DNA of 64,000 nt from Apodospora peruviana. Lineage: Eukaryota; Ascomycota; Sordariomycetes; Sordariales; Lasiosphaeriaceae. The stretch spans positions 2,170,001 through 2,234,000 of the forward strand of contig JAUEDM010000006.1 of NCBI GenBank assembly GCA_033439685.1, given 5' to 3'. The position numbers and the translations under genes are program-made. This document shows positions 23,083 through 33,558 of this stretch, in pieces (position 1 is the first letter of the stretch; every line of letters begins with the position of its first letter). The notes under the pieces were generated by a model, which saw only the letters and a list, made by a program, of their open reading frames with translations, searched no databases and was not told where the DNA came from.

Positions 23083-24626
23083 TCACATAATTAAGTTTCC
23101 AGACGGAATAAACAGCGAGCCGACCGTCAACGTCGACGCGACAATACCTCCCCATAGCACGGCAAAGAAAACGGCGCGGTCTTGCAGTATCCGTAGAGCT
23201 CTGTTCTGCACAGGCATGGTTTCGTCCCAGACCCTTTGGGCCAACGTCTTGCGTCGGTACGCAGCCAGCCAGCCCTCTTCTCTGACGTATTCGTTTCTTG
23301 GCCCGAAGGTCTGCAGGCTCTCTTTACGGAGCGGGTCTATCCGACTGCTCGTGGTGCTGCTAACGCTGTGGTTTTTTTGGGTATGAGTATGTTGATGCTG
23401 CTGCTGCTGTGACGCACTCTCACTGAGTGGTGGTTTATTTTCTTTTTGAGGGACGGCAATTCTACCAGCGTGTTTTTCACTATCCTGGCTACTGCCATCG
23501 TCGGTGCCGTCCTCATCAAAACATTCCTGCTCCCACGGTCTGAGCTGGCGGGCCTTTCGAAAGTGTAGTACTATACACAAACATCTCCATCCGGCGATGA
23601 AAATTGTGATGCCCGGCCACCAGGGCACGAGGCACATAATGCGCAGGTAGTGGCTGCGGTGGGAGAGGATCAACAGGATGTCGATGCCGAATCCGAGGAG
23701 GATAAGTAGCAGGCCGACGACGCGCGAGAAGACGTTGCGGGCGGGATTGGTGTTGGACCTGGACCAACGGATGAAGCTGGGGTGGCGGCTACGGAGGTTG
23801 GCTTCGGCGAGGGTGAAGGCCGGTAGGAGCGCGGAAGGGTGGGTGGTGTGTTGCGCCGCGCGGAGACAGGACTCGCGATCTTTGGGCGACAGGTTGAGCT
23901 GTCTTGGGGCCGACTCTGCGATGTATTGCCTCACTACACGGCTGATCTCGTCCCGAAAAGGTTGGATCGTGACTTAACAAATGTTAACATAAGTATCATA
24001 ACAGAATGTGAACAAGTTATTTCTTACAGGGTTGCCAGTCCTCCTTGGTTGACTCGGTTGGGCTGAGGACAGAAGCAGACGAGGGTGTTCGGGGATGGGA
24101 GAAACTGGCAGTCGTCGTTGTCGAGGATGAGGAAGTGCTCTTCCTACTACTCGCTTCTGGTGGCTGAGAAGAAGAAGACGAAGAATCCCTGGTACTCTTC
24201 CTCTCGGACTCCATCTCCATGATGTTGATGATCTTTCCCATCTTGTCACTTCTTGCCCTCTTGTGGCTGTAGGTGATAAATCGAGATCTCGGCTCCGTTG
24301 CTTTCTCGGGGTCCCAGGGCTGTGATAGCGCCTTTTGCCTGGGGAGTAACCCACTCCATCGCTGGATATAGTCGCAATACCAGAGGAAGAACTGAAGAGA
24401 TTCGGCGTTGTGCTCAACGTAGAACAGGTAGTCCATGAAATCGTTCAGTGAGCAGGGCTAAATCCGGATCTATTAGCATATGTGCTACCTACACAATGCA
24501 GGATTCCTTCCAACTAACAGGAGATGTCCGGTTCTTGATCACGTCCTCAAAGGCCAGCTCGACGGGGATCCCCTCGTGAGAGGCCCTGGCCTGTTCCAGC
24601 TGATGGGCGGTCTCGAAGTCTGACAT
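23083..24626 (-). CDS. RGS-domain protein with C-terminal membrane segments (Rax1-like)
   Basis: Predicted 475-residue membrane protein. Exons are 24626-24519, 24457-24028 and 23972-23083, with introns of 61 and 55 bases. An RGS-like fold is visible in two parts: SLNDFMDYLFYVEHNAESL with FFLWYCDY (about 37-70) and QPFRDEISRVVRQYIA with SFIRW (about 180-250). A Ser-rich, low-complexity insert of about 95 residues lies between them. Predicted membrane segments fall at about 264-282, 290-315 and 450-470, with a Gln/His-rich hydrophilic loop before the last. RGS plus three C-terminal membrane segments is the layout of fungal Rax1, which in yeast marks bud sites and in aspergilli affects growth and stress response. 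GAP activity toward G-alpha is not established from sequence. An alternative is another fungal RGS class. Confidence 0.75.
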
Positions 24627-27600
24627 TGTTCACGCTAGCAGCAGATCACTCAGATGATGACAGACGTATGTCGGCGGCTAGGTATGGGTTTTCTTTTGGA
24701 GGCAAGCCGGGCATGCATCTGAACTTTGGAAGGAGAAGAAGAATAGACTGTGGAGGGGGATCCAGGTGCGTCTAAATATGGCAGCGTTGTATTGGGAGGC
24801 ATTTAGATCTTCCAAGTATCAAGTATGCAAAACAAAACTGAACAACAAGCTTCGCAGCCGAGGGGTGAGACCCCATATCAACTAGGGCTGGACGGGAAGC
24901 CACGGGCAGGAATAAACGTCCATGCTTCCTTGGTCAGTCAGATTCGGGTACCTGTATCTGGGTGAGCACAGACGTGAGGAAACGACTGAGCTCGTATAAC
25001 TGGTACCAGGCCCGGCCAGTGTCTTGACACTCGGGCTGCTGGCGAACCGAAGAAAAGGTAGCGCTACCATGATGATGAAAAGTCCAGGGGAAGGCGATTG
25101 GTTTGGGTTGGGCCCTGGTCGTGGGTAGCACAAGGTAAGGAAGGTGCCCTGGCAAGATCTCCAGACTGAGCGAGGATTAGAATAGTCTTCAATATTTTTG
25201 TCAGACACTGAATCAGTCATGCAAAGTTGAGGCCTTGGAGCAGATCATGCCTTGCATGGTGGCTGCTCCACACGGGAAGAGATGTTAACAACAGCTTAGG
25301 GGAGGGGGAGTCGAGACGCGAATGCCTTGGGGCGACGACGCAACCACTGATGTGGCTGGAGTTGCTTCATCGGCGCAGGCGAGCCAGGCCACTGCTCGGG
25401 AATGCCCATGAAATCCGGTGCAAGACTGTGGTCCGTGACTCGGCGATGGTTCATGGTTCATGGCTCGCTCTGACGGCCAAGATGGCTAAGCCAGGCCAGG
25501 AAGCTGGCGACAGTCGATTTGGATTGCCCTGTTTCAGATCTCCAAGCAGAAGCCCTAGGGAAACGCGACTCACTTTTGGTCTTCCAGGAACGAGTCAGTT
25601 TTGGGCGAGATAGTTTGTTCATGCTTCAACCCGTCAATACCAGTAGTTGGCATGTGAGTTGTGTTGGGCCAACTGGACACCACCAGTAGTTGCAAGGGGC
25701 ATTACAGAAGAGAAAGTGCGGCGTGGGGGGTCTTGGTTCTTGGTCGAGTTGGAACGTGCTCGATTTCACATGGATTGGCGAGCCCGCTGCGGTCCGCTGT
25801 CCGCCTTGTCCAAATGGGAAGCCGACCTGGGAAGCTGTTGTGGGCGACAAGTTCCGTGCGCGAGTTGGTGATCAAGAGTGCGTGATCGACGCAACGAGCC
25901 GCAGATCACGGCAGTTTGTCCCCCCTCCCTTCCAATCTGGGCCGAACACGCCTGCCGCTGCAGAACATTGTGAAACCCCCTCTTATTTCAATCTCTGAGG
26001 TGTGTTGTCAAGATTGAGCTGTGCGGTGAGCTTATTAGACACTTGGCCGACTCGATGACGGTCCTTTCGGGGATTTTAAAACCGAAACCGACATGTAAAA
26101 TGGTACCAGCAAATCAGCATCAAAACTACGGCTGCCTGGGAGAAACCTACCTAGGTAAGTCAGTCCCCGGAAACCCACCAGACAACGGTTAATAGACAGA
26201 AGTTAACCGAGACAAAAAGTATTCCCGGAACACTGAACTCGGTTTCCCAAATATATCTTCTCATGTTTACGCTCACAGACGTCTATCAAACCGCGGCTAA
26301 ACCATCCTCGCCGCCAACTATAGTCATAAGATCAAAACGCGATCCACGCTCGTGTGTATAAACAGACAGGGCAGCTATTTGGACCGGTTAACTGGACGGT
26401 TTGACGCATGACAAACTACCAATTCTCAGGGCGAGTCTTGTTGGGCATGTCCTGTCCGTCTTGGTTTCAAACGAGATGGTGTTGTACACCAATAACAACA
26501 CAGAAAAGTTCCAATATCACAATATCGTTAGGCATATGATAAGCAACTTCGGACCACAATTGCGTCCAAAACTGTCCCTTAACCAACATGTCATGCCTAA
26601 CGGTCGCGGTTCGGTCGTTGGCCGCCGAAGGCACATTAACCTGGAAGTTATGGTTCCTCCCGTCTTCTCCCCTAGGGAGCGGCACGAACTCGCGCATGTG
26701 CGGCGGTGATGGCTCCGTTGCCCGAAAACAAACCACGATTACCTCTGTAAACATGAAGTTTCGGCTTCACATCACTGATTGCATGGACGTCAACATGGTC
26801 AATCCTCGCCCACACGCGGATCATGGCCCATATGATCCATCCTTCACCAGGTTTGCATAAACAAAACAGGTGTCCTATGACGACTACTTCAAGCAAGTTC
26901 CTTGGTAGAACTAGTTATAAGTTGCTCGAGAGCTTGCCCCAGGAGAAGCTTTTATAACCTGATTTATTGATCACGATACCGCGCTCCCAAACTGAACCAC
27001 CTACAAATGTGAAGGCATAAGCTTTCACCTCAGCAAAGAGAGATATGGAACATAAGACGTGCGAATAGTTCTCGACATAAGAGATGCTAGCGGGCATGAA
27101 CCGACTCTCTGATAAAGCATGGGGTATAAGGGCGCTAGAGCATGGTCCAGACGACAAATGTAATAACCAGATTACTATACAGCTGGCAGGAGCAATGTAA
27201 ACAAGCTATTCTCATACTAATGAAAGTGAAAAACCGAATACAAACCTCTTTGTTGAAGCAGGCAAACAGAAAGAATGACAATACACCAGTCGACACCACT
27301 AACACAGTAGATTTCACGGCTCAACCTTGTATTAGCTCTTTTATTGATGTGGTTGCACGACCAACCCAAGGACCCTGGCTAGCAAGCCGCCCTTAAATAA
27401 AGACTGGTTGGTTCGTGCACAGAGCTAGTCCGGATGCGAATAGTTCCATGCGCTAGTACCCAATCAAGTCCTGTGGTGCCGTCCAGGCCACCACCAGCCA
27501 GCCAGAGCATCTGACAGCTGTCAAAGGCTGTCACGGTCTAGTCCCGTGACATATTGCAACGAGTTTAAGCCTCCTCTACGAAGACGCAGAACATGGGGGA

Positions 27601-28380
27601 ATGATACCGTACTGGCACCATAACGTAGATAGACAGAGTGTGGTGGAGTTGCACGTGACTTGGCACGTGCGATTGGGTCCCACTACCGGCACTAGGCCGA
27701 AAAGTATACTAGCGCGGGGTCTACAGAGGGCATAAGAACTTGGCAGCCCTCGGACTCTCTGTCACTACTACACACTTCCTTCCACTAAACTACACTATAC
27801 GTACTATGCATTGTACGCATGTTGTGAGCGTGGATTTCGCTATCAGGGAAAAAGAAGAAGACGAAGAAGAGAGGCCTCGTGAGAGGGCCTCTGGCTATGT
27901 ACGTGACTGCGTTGCTCCGATCAGAGGGAGACAGAAGATTCCAGAGCCGTTGCGAGCCCCGTTGTGGTTTAGTGTTGTGGTCCGTGTGTGTGTATCGGCA
28001 TTTCTGGGAATGGCTTCGTTTAGGGGTCGGGGGTCGCCGGTGGGGCTCCGCTCCGCCTCCATAGGCTCGGCGCTACGGCCGAGGGTCGCCGAGGCTGCAC
28101 CAGGGCTCAGCCCGTCACAGTAGTTGCTTGTGCTGTGATACTTGATTATTATTAAGCGTCTGCAAAGTTTATCACCGCTATTAGCTCTTCAAATCTCTTA
28201 ATTATTAACTTATTTACTTCTCGAACATAACGAGGAACCAAACTTACTCAAAAGGTAGGTTAGTTAAATCACTCGCTGGGTCTATTAGGAGGGCCGAGTC
28301 GTGATAGTAGACTTGTTCAGTAAGCATGGACCCCCTCTATTAGAGAGTCCTTGCACTTTAAATATTACGACAAGTGAATA
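24627..28380. other. gene desert, possible decayed repeats
   Basis: 3.75 kb with no recognisable protein gene. Frames are short and stop-broken. The section around 26.0-27.4 kb is AT-rich. The stretch at about 27.74-28.12 kb has a short open frame ending in a GC-rich, Arg/Gly-coding segment, followed by AT-rich sequence up to the tRNA. Such texture is common where transposons have decayed, including by repeat-induced point mutation, but no transposon motif or terminal repeat was identified. Confidence 0.5.
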
Positions 28381-28454
28381 GGTCCGATGGTGTAGTTGGT
28401 TATCACGTCAGTCTAACACACTGAAGGTCGGCGGATCGAGCCCGCCTCGGATCA
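28381..28454 (+). tRNA. tRNA-Val (anticodon AAC)
   Basis: A 74-nt cloverleaf with no intron. The acceptor arms GGTCCGA and TCGGATC pair with one G-T wobble. The D arm is GTGT...TCAC. The anticodon stem TCAGT/ACTGA encloses CTAACAC, giving AAC. The T arm is GGCGG/CCGCC around ATCGAGC. The discriminator base is A at 28454. The T loop starts with A where T54 is usual, a small departure from the GGTTCGA B box. A TCTTTT run at about 28458-28463 fits a Pol III terminator. Confidence 0.92.
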
Positions 28455-28763
28455 ATATCTTTTGTCTGAGCCTCCTTTTATGTCATCCGAAGTTTCGTCA
28501 GAAATGACGGGCTACAGATTGTATTTTCTTTTTACCACCACAATCGCACTCGTCGAATCTTTTCCCTCGGCAGTAAATCTCTGGGGAATGACAATATAAG
28601 GATCTGTTTATTCCGTACCGAAACTCCAATGCCACCAAGGCACCACGACGACATTTTATAGACCGTATAAGACAAGAACGCCGCCCAATGTATGTTGGCC
28701 TGAAAAAAGGAACCGCCAGCGGTATCAACCGCAAAGAAAAGATGATAGACAGCCGCCAACTCT

Positions 28764-30757
28764 CTACTTTTCCTGCGCCAGGATCGCCTTGTCTCTCTCG
28801 CCCACGCGCTTCTCAAACTGCTTCGTTGTATGTTTTCTCTCGTTCTCCTCTTTCCTTTTGATTGCAGCCAGCTCCTCACGCTTGATCTCACTGGCCTTCT
28901 TGACCACCTTAGGAAGATGTCTGTGCCGCCTGATCCGCCTGATCTCGGGCATGTGCGAGTATCTCTCCGTCAATGCCTGATTATACTCCAACGCAGTTCT
29001 CTGTCTTGTTGACTTGACTCCGCTCCGTTCCGAGGCATTGGCGCGCCATAAGCGGATGTTGCCCTGGGGCCGTAGATTAGCCATGTTAAGCGACTCAGCC
29101 GTTAGGGAATGAGACTTACATCGTCGCTTCCGCTTAGGAGATATTTAGAGTCCATAGTCCAGGCCGTTCGAAATACCCTAAATGTTGTAAGCCACCCGTA
29201 CAAATTATACTCATAGGTGAGGCGCGTACCTTTGCATTCTCTTTGTATGGTAGATGTCACGAGACTGGCCCTGGTCACGGTGCCATATTCTGACCGTGCG
29301 ATCCTACAGATACGGTCAGGTCATGGAAAAACTGTCAACTGGTTCAGGGAAGTGAGTGGACTTACATAGGATCCGCTCACAAGTTCCTCTCCGGTGGGAG
29401 AAAACTCGACATCCATGACGGCGGCCACATGGCCCTTGTGAATATTCTGGGCCTTCTTGAAGTTCCTCGCATCGAATACGTAGCTTGACCTATCGTTAGC
29501 AGCACGATGAATATCCAGGGCCAAGACAACTTTACATATTATGATCTAGAGACTGGTTAGCAGATGTTCTCAGGTAGGGCTGGCAGGACTCTAACCTTCG
29601 GATGCTACTGCCATGTTCATCGCTTCCATAGGGTTGAAAACGATACGATTGGCCGCAAACTTCAAGACTGTTTTGAGGACAGGCACTAAAACGGGGTACA
29701 GTGGTCAGCGACTTGGTGCGATAAAGAGGAGAATGAAGCTCAGCGTACTATTTGTGCGCAGATCGAAGAGAATGACAGATCTATCAGTGGCAGTGGATCC
29801 GATTATTGACGTTTCAACTTGGTTGAAGCAGACATCAGTGATTGTATCAGCGAAATATGGCCATTGTATCTTCTGAGGAGCCGTGCTGTTGTCCAAATCC
29901 CACACACTGATACATCCAGCACCAGAGGAGGCTGCAAACGAGTTGCCGGATCGGTGGCATGATAGCGATGTGTAAGGACCGCCTTCCTGCCATGTTGAGA
30001 GCGGGACAGAGTCGCTTGGCGAATTATAAGGATCCCATAGCTTGATGCCGTCGGTACCGCAGGACAGGAGCTTGTTGTCGTTTGTGAATGTCAATCCCTT
30101 TACAATATTTGAACTGGGCAAAGAATACATATCAGTTATGAGGTTTGCTGCGAGAGCTGTGGTAGTCTTACTGTGCGGCTGTACGCCAGGACTCCTCTCG
30201 CGACGTAAGGTCCCAGACCTTTACGACACCGTCACCTGAGCCGGAAGCGACTGAACTTAGGAGGCTTTTGTTCTGTCGAAGTGTCAGGCCGAATCCCTCT
30301 AATAGTCTTGATCTTGGATGACGAACCTTGCACAGACTGTATACACCCTGGACGTGGCCGGACCCTAGCTGGGCGAGGAAGGGCTTCGCGAACATCCGTT
30401 CTCTACCCTTGGTCAGCTCTTCAGCATCTGGCAAACTGGCATAGTATCCTTACAGCTTGACTGCATTAAGAGCTCTCTGGCTGTTCAGGTTTGTCAGATA
30501 TTACCCGGACACTCCTAAGCTGGTCGACATACTATTCTCGGGCCCTCTCAAAGGGATGCAGTTCGGGTGCGAGGTTGCGCGGCGCGCGCTGGACATCGGA
30601 TCCCGGGGCTTGTTGCGCCGATATACTCCGGCTGAGTGCTTTGATCTTTAAGTGGATTGTTAGTACAACTGAAGAGGAGTGTGGTTTGCGACAGAATTCT
30701 TGTGGGATTTGCGAAGTCGAAGATCTATTTGTCGTTGAGCCATTGTCGTACCTTCAT
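28764..30757 (-). CDS. SOF1: SOF1/DCAF13, WD40 protein of the small-subunit processome
   Basis: Nucleolar WD40 protein needed for 18S rRNA maturation. Twelve exons are proposed: 30757-30752, 30645-30533, 30480-30454, 30402-30327, 30272-30172, 30113-29749, 29685-29596, 29545-29536, 29489-29366, 29303-29230, 29177-29120 and 29063-28764. Together they encode 447 residues with all phases agreeing. The first coding exon is ATGAAG alone and another is 10 nt. The start MKIKALSRS, HPFERAREY, MFAKPFLAQLGSGHVQGVY, VASGSGDGVVKVWDL and GHVAAVMDVEFSPTGEELVSGSYDRTVRIW are typical of SOF1. The C-terminal Sof1 domain (RYSHMPEIRRIRRHRHLPK, then KASEIKREE) identifies the family. One donor is non-standard (GTTCGT at 30326). 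It is divergent from RPN6. Confidence 0.93.
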
Positions 30758-31354
30758 GTTTTCCTCGCCTCCTTGTTGCTGTCTATCTCTGGAATTTGGG
30801 CCAAATCGTCGGGTAATTGATTCAAAGAAAACTTTATAGGTTGATTACTTGTAGATGTGCGCGCTGTAGTCTGTGTGAATTTTCGGTGAGGAATCACCTC
30901 CAGGTCATGCCAGAAGGAATCTTTGACAGAATTCCGCCATGTCCCTTGCCAATTCAATTGCCTTGCCGGAGGACTGGCTCCAGAATTTTGGCGGGGTTGA
31001 GCGGCAGGACGCTGACCGCCTTCAGTACACCAGCCACACTTCTGGATGATTAGGCTAGAAGCTGTGGCTTGCGTGGCTCCAGCGGCAGAGTAATTACGTC
31101 GCGTCCACGGCAACCTAGCGCAGCAAAGCTCCGTCCGCGCTTGGGCTGCACCTGCAGGGTGCATTGGTGTGAGGCTGGATGCAACCGCAAGCTCTCAACT
31201 TCATCGATTCGTAGCGACCTATCCAACAACTTAACCGCCCATCTCGACACTTTTTGCGAACACGGCGCCTGCGCAGCATCACGAGCATCAATACCCGGCC
31301 GCCTACGAAGAACGCGATTCAGATAAAGCTCCGCAGAAACAAATAATCACAGCA
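30758..31354. promoter_or_regulatory. shared divergent promoter region, SOF1 and RPN6
   Basis: 597 bases lie between the two outward-facing start codons and must carry both promoters and leaders. No proteasome- or ribosome-biogenesis-specific element could be assigned by eye. Confidence 0.5.
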
Positions 31355-32749
31355 ATGGCACAGGGCGAGTCGGAGAGAGTGCGCGAGGCGCAGAAGGTCG
31401 CTGCTACCGATCCCCGGAAAGCCGAAGGCATTTACAAGGAAATCATCTCCAAAGCCCCAGTCGTCACATCCGATGCTGCCATCCGGGAGTACGAGACTGC
31501 GTTAATCAAGCTGGGAGAGCTGTATCGCGATGAGAAGTAAGAGAGTGACGAGTCCTGTTTGCCAGGTCATCATTTCCTGACGCCTTATTCATAGGAATTC
31601 ACAGGAGCTCGTTGGGCTGGTGACTAAGAGCCGGACGGTCCTCTCCTCATTTGCAAAGGCAAAGACAGCCAAACTAGGTGAGAATATGCTCTTTCGGGCA
31701 ATTACGAAACACGCCAGATACTAACCCGGAACCCCCTCCTAGTCCGCCAGCTTCTCGACCTCTTCGAAAGCATACCGAACACGACCGATATCCAGATCTC
31801 CGTCACGAAGTCATGTATAGAATGGGCTACATCCGAGCGCCGGGGCTTCCTGAGGCAGAATCTCGAAACTCGCCTCGTCACCCTCTACATGGCAAAGCAA
31901 TCCTACTATGATGCTCTCACACTCATCAACGGGCTCTTGCGCGAGCTCAAGCGGCTCGACGACAAGCTGGTGCTGGTTGAGGTGCAGCTTCTCGAGTCGC
32001 GTGTATACCACGCCCTCGGAAACATCTCCAAGGCACGAGCGGCGTTGACGAGCGCGCGCACAAGCGCTGCCTCAGTCTACACCCCGCCTCTGCTCCAGGC
32101 GAACCTCGATATGCAGTCGGGCATGTTGCACGCCGAGGACAAGGACTTCAATACCGCCTACAGCTACTTCATTGAAGCGCTGGACGGCTATCACACGCAA
32201 GATGAGCCGCAACGAGCTCAGGCAGCGCTGCAGTACATGCTGCTCTGCAAGATCATGCTCAACTTGGTCGACGACGTCAACAACCTCATGACCTCCAAGC
32301 AGGCCATGAAGTACGCCGGTCAGTCGCTCGAGGCCATGAAGGCGATTGCCCGCGCCCACTCCAACCGCTCGCTCGAGGAGTACGAGCGCGCTCTTGCGGC
32401 CTACAAGTACGAGCTCGGCAGCGACGCCTTCATCCGCAATCACCTGCGACGCCTGTACGACGCCATGTTGGAGCAGAACCTTATCAAGGTTATCGAGCCC
32501 TTCAGCCGCGTCGAGATTGCGCACATCGCCAAGATGGTCGGCCTCGACACCCAGCAGGTCGAGCGGAAGCTGTCGCAGATGATTCTGGACAAGGTCATCA
32601 TTGGCGTGCTGGATCAAGGTGCTGGGTGTCTGATCATTTTCGACGAGACCCATCGGGATGAGGCCTACGACTCGGCTCTGGCGACGATTGAGAAGTTGAG
32701 CAACGTCGTCGATGTTCTCTACACGAATCAAGCTTCGATGCTGGAGTAA
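31355..32749 (+). CDS. RPN6: 26S proteasome regulatory lid subunit RPN6 (PSMD11)
   Basis: Non-ATPase lid subunit of the 19S particle that clamps lid, base and 20S core. Exons 31355-31536, 31595-31677 and 31743-32749 encode 423 residues, the usual size. N-terminal TPR-like helices include GIYKEI, IKLGELYRDEKNSQELVGLV and KAKTAKLVRQLLD across the joins. IEWATSERRGFLRQNLETRL and YYDALTLINGLLRELKRLDDK are characteristic. The C-terminal PCI winged-helix part contains DAFIRNHLRRLYDAMLEQNL, KVIEPFSRVEIAHIAKMVGL, VERKLSQMILDKVIIGVLDQG and FDETHRDEAYDSALATIEKL. The start codon is chosen as the first ATG (MAQGESERVREAQ) after the shared promoter. Confidence 0.97.
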
Positions 32750-33558
32750 GTGGGGTTATTGGGGCTATGTGGTGTTGAAATAACGGGGTGTCTTGACTGT
32801 TTTTGAGAGCAACTGTAAGATTTATACACATGCACATACATGGAGAGATAGCTTACTCTTTTTGCGGGCGGCGTCAATGAATGGAAAAATGAACCTACTC
32901 ATGCTAATGCCGAATACATTTTCAGTCTGACTGAATGCCTCACATGTGATATTGATTGTTGGGTCTGGAAGATAAGTACGGAAACCTTGACGTGGTCAAC
33001 AGCACAGGACGATAGACTAGTGGTGTATGTCATGTCACAGATCCATATGGATTCATGATTGATAAATACTGAGGAAAACAGATATCCTACCCATGTCCAT
33101 AACCGTAACCGTAACCATTTGCGCCAGTCTCCCAGACCCAAAGACATCCAAGTAAAAAGGACATGACATCCAGCCAAGCAAGCCCAAATAAAACACCACT
33201 TAAAAGCCGCCAGGCCAGCCAGACTATTCCATCCCCAGAAAAGTTTTATCCTGGCTACTAAGGTAGTCCAGGTACCGCTACTAGTCGAGTCCCGTATTTA
33301 CATGCCCGTACACCTCAATTATACAATCTGTCTCCAAAATCTCCATTCCGTTTCCTAATTCCTGTTTCATAGACACATATCCGTATCTCCATACCCATTC
33401 ATTGCTTGTCAACTTTTCATCCCAGAATAGTGATCACTTCCTGATAATTATCATCATCACCCAACACAACACACCCAACCGAACCGACGAAAAAAAAAAC
33501 AGACTAAATCAAACCGAGAATCTAACCCAGAAAACAAAAGCGATAGGGAAGGTACGGT
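32750..33558. other. intergenic between convergent genes
   Basis: 809 bases of facing 3' flanks of RPN6 and the AT-hook protein gene. AT-rich and CA-rich short tracts occur, including an A9 run near 33491. No gene is seen. Confidence 0.6.

Noticed and set aside
26401..26860. Overlapping short frames in the gene desert
   Set aside because: They are about 90-100 codons, occur in competing frames, and have no recognisable motif or splice context.
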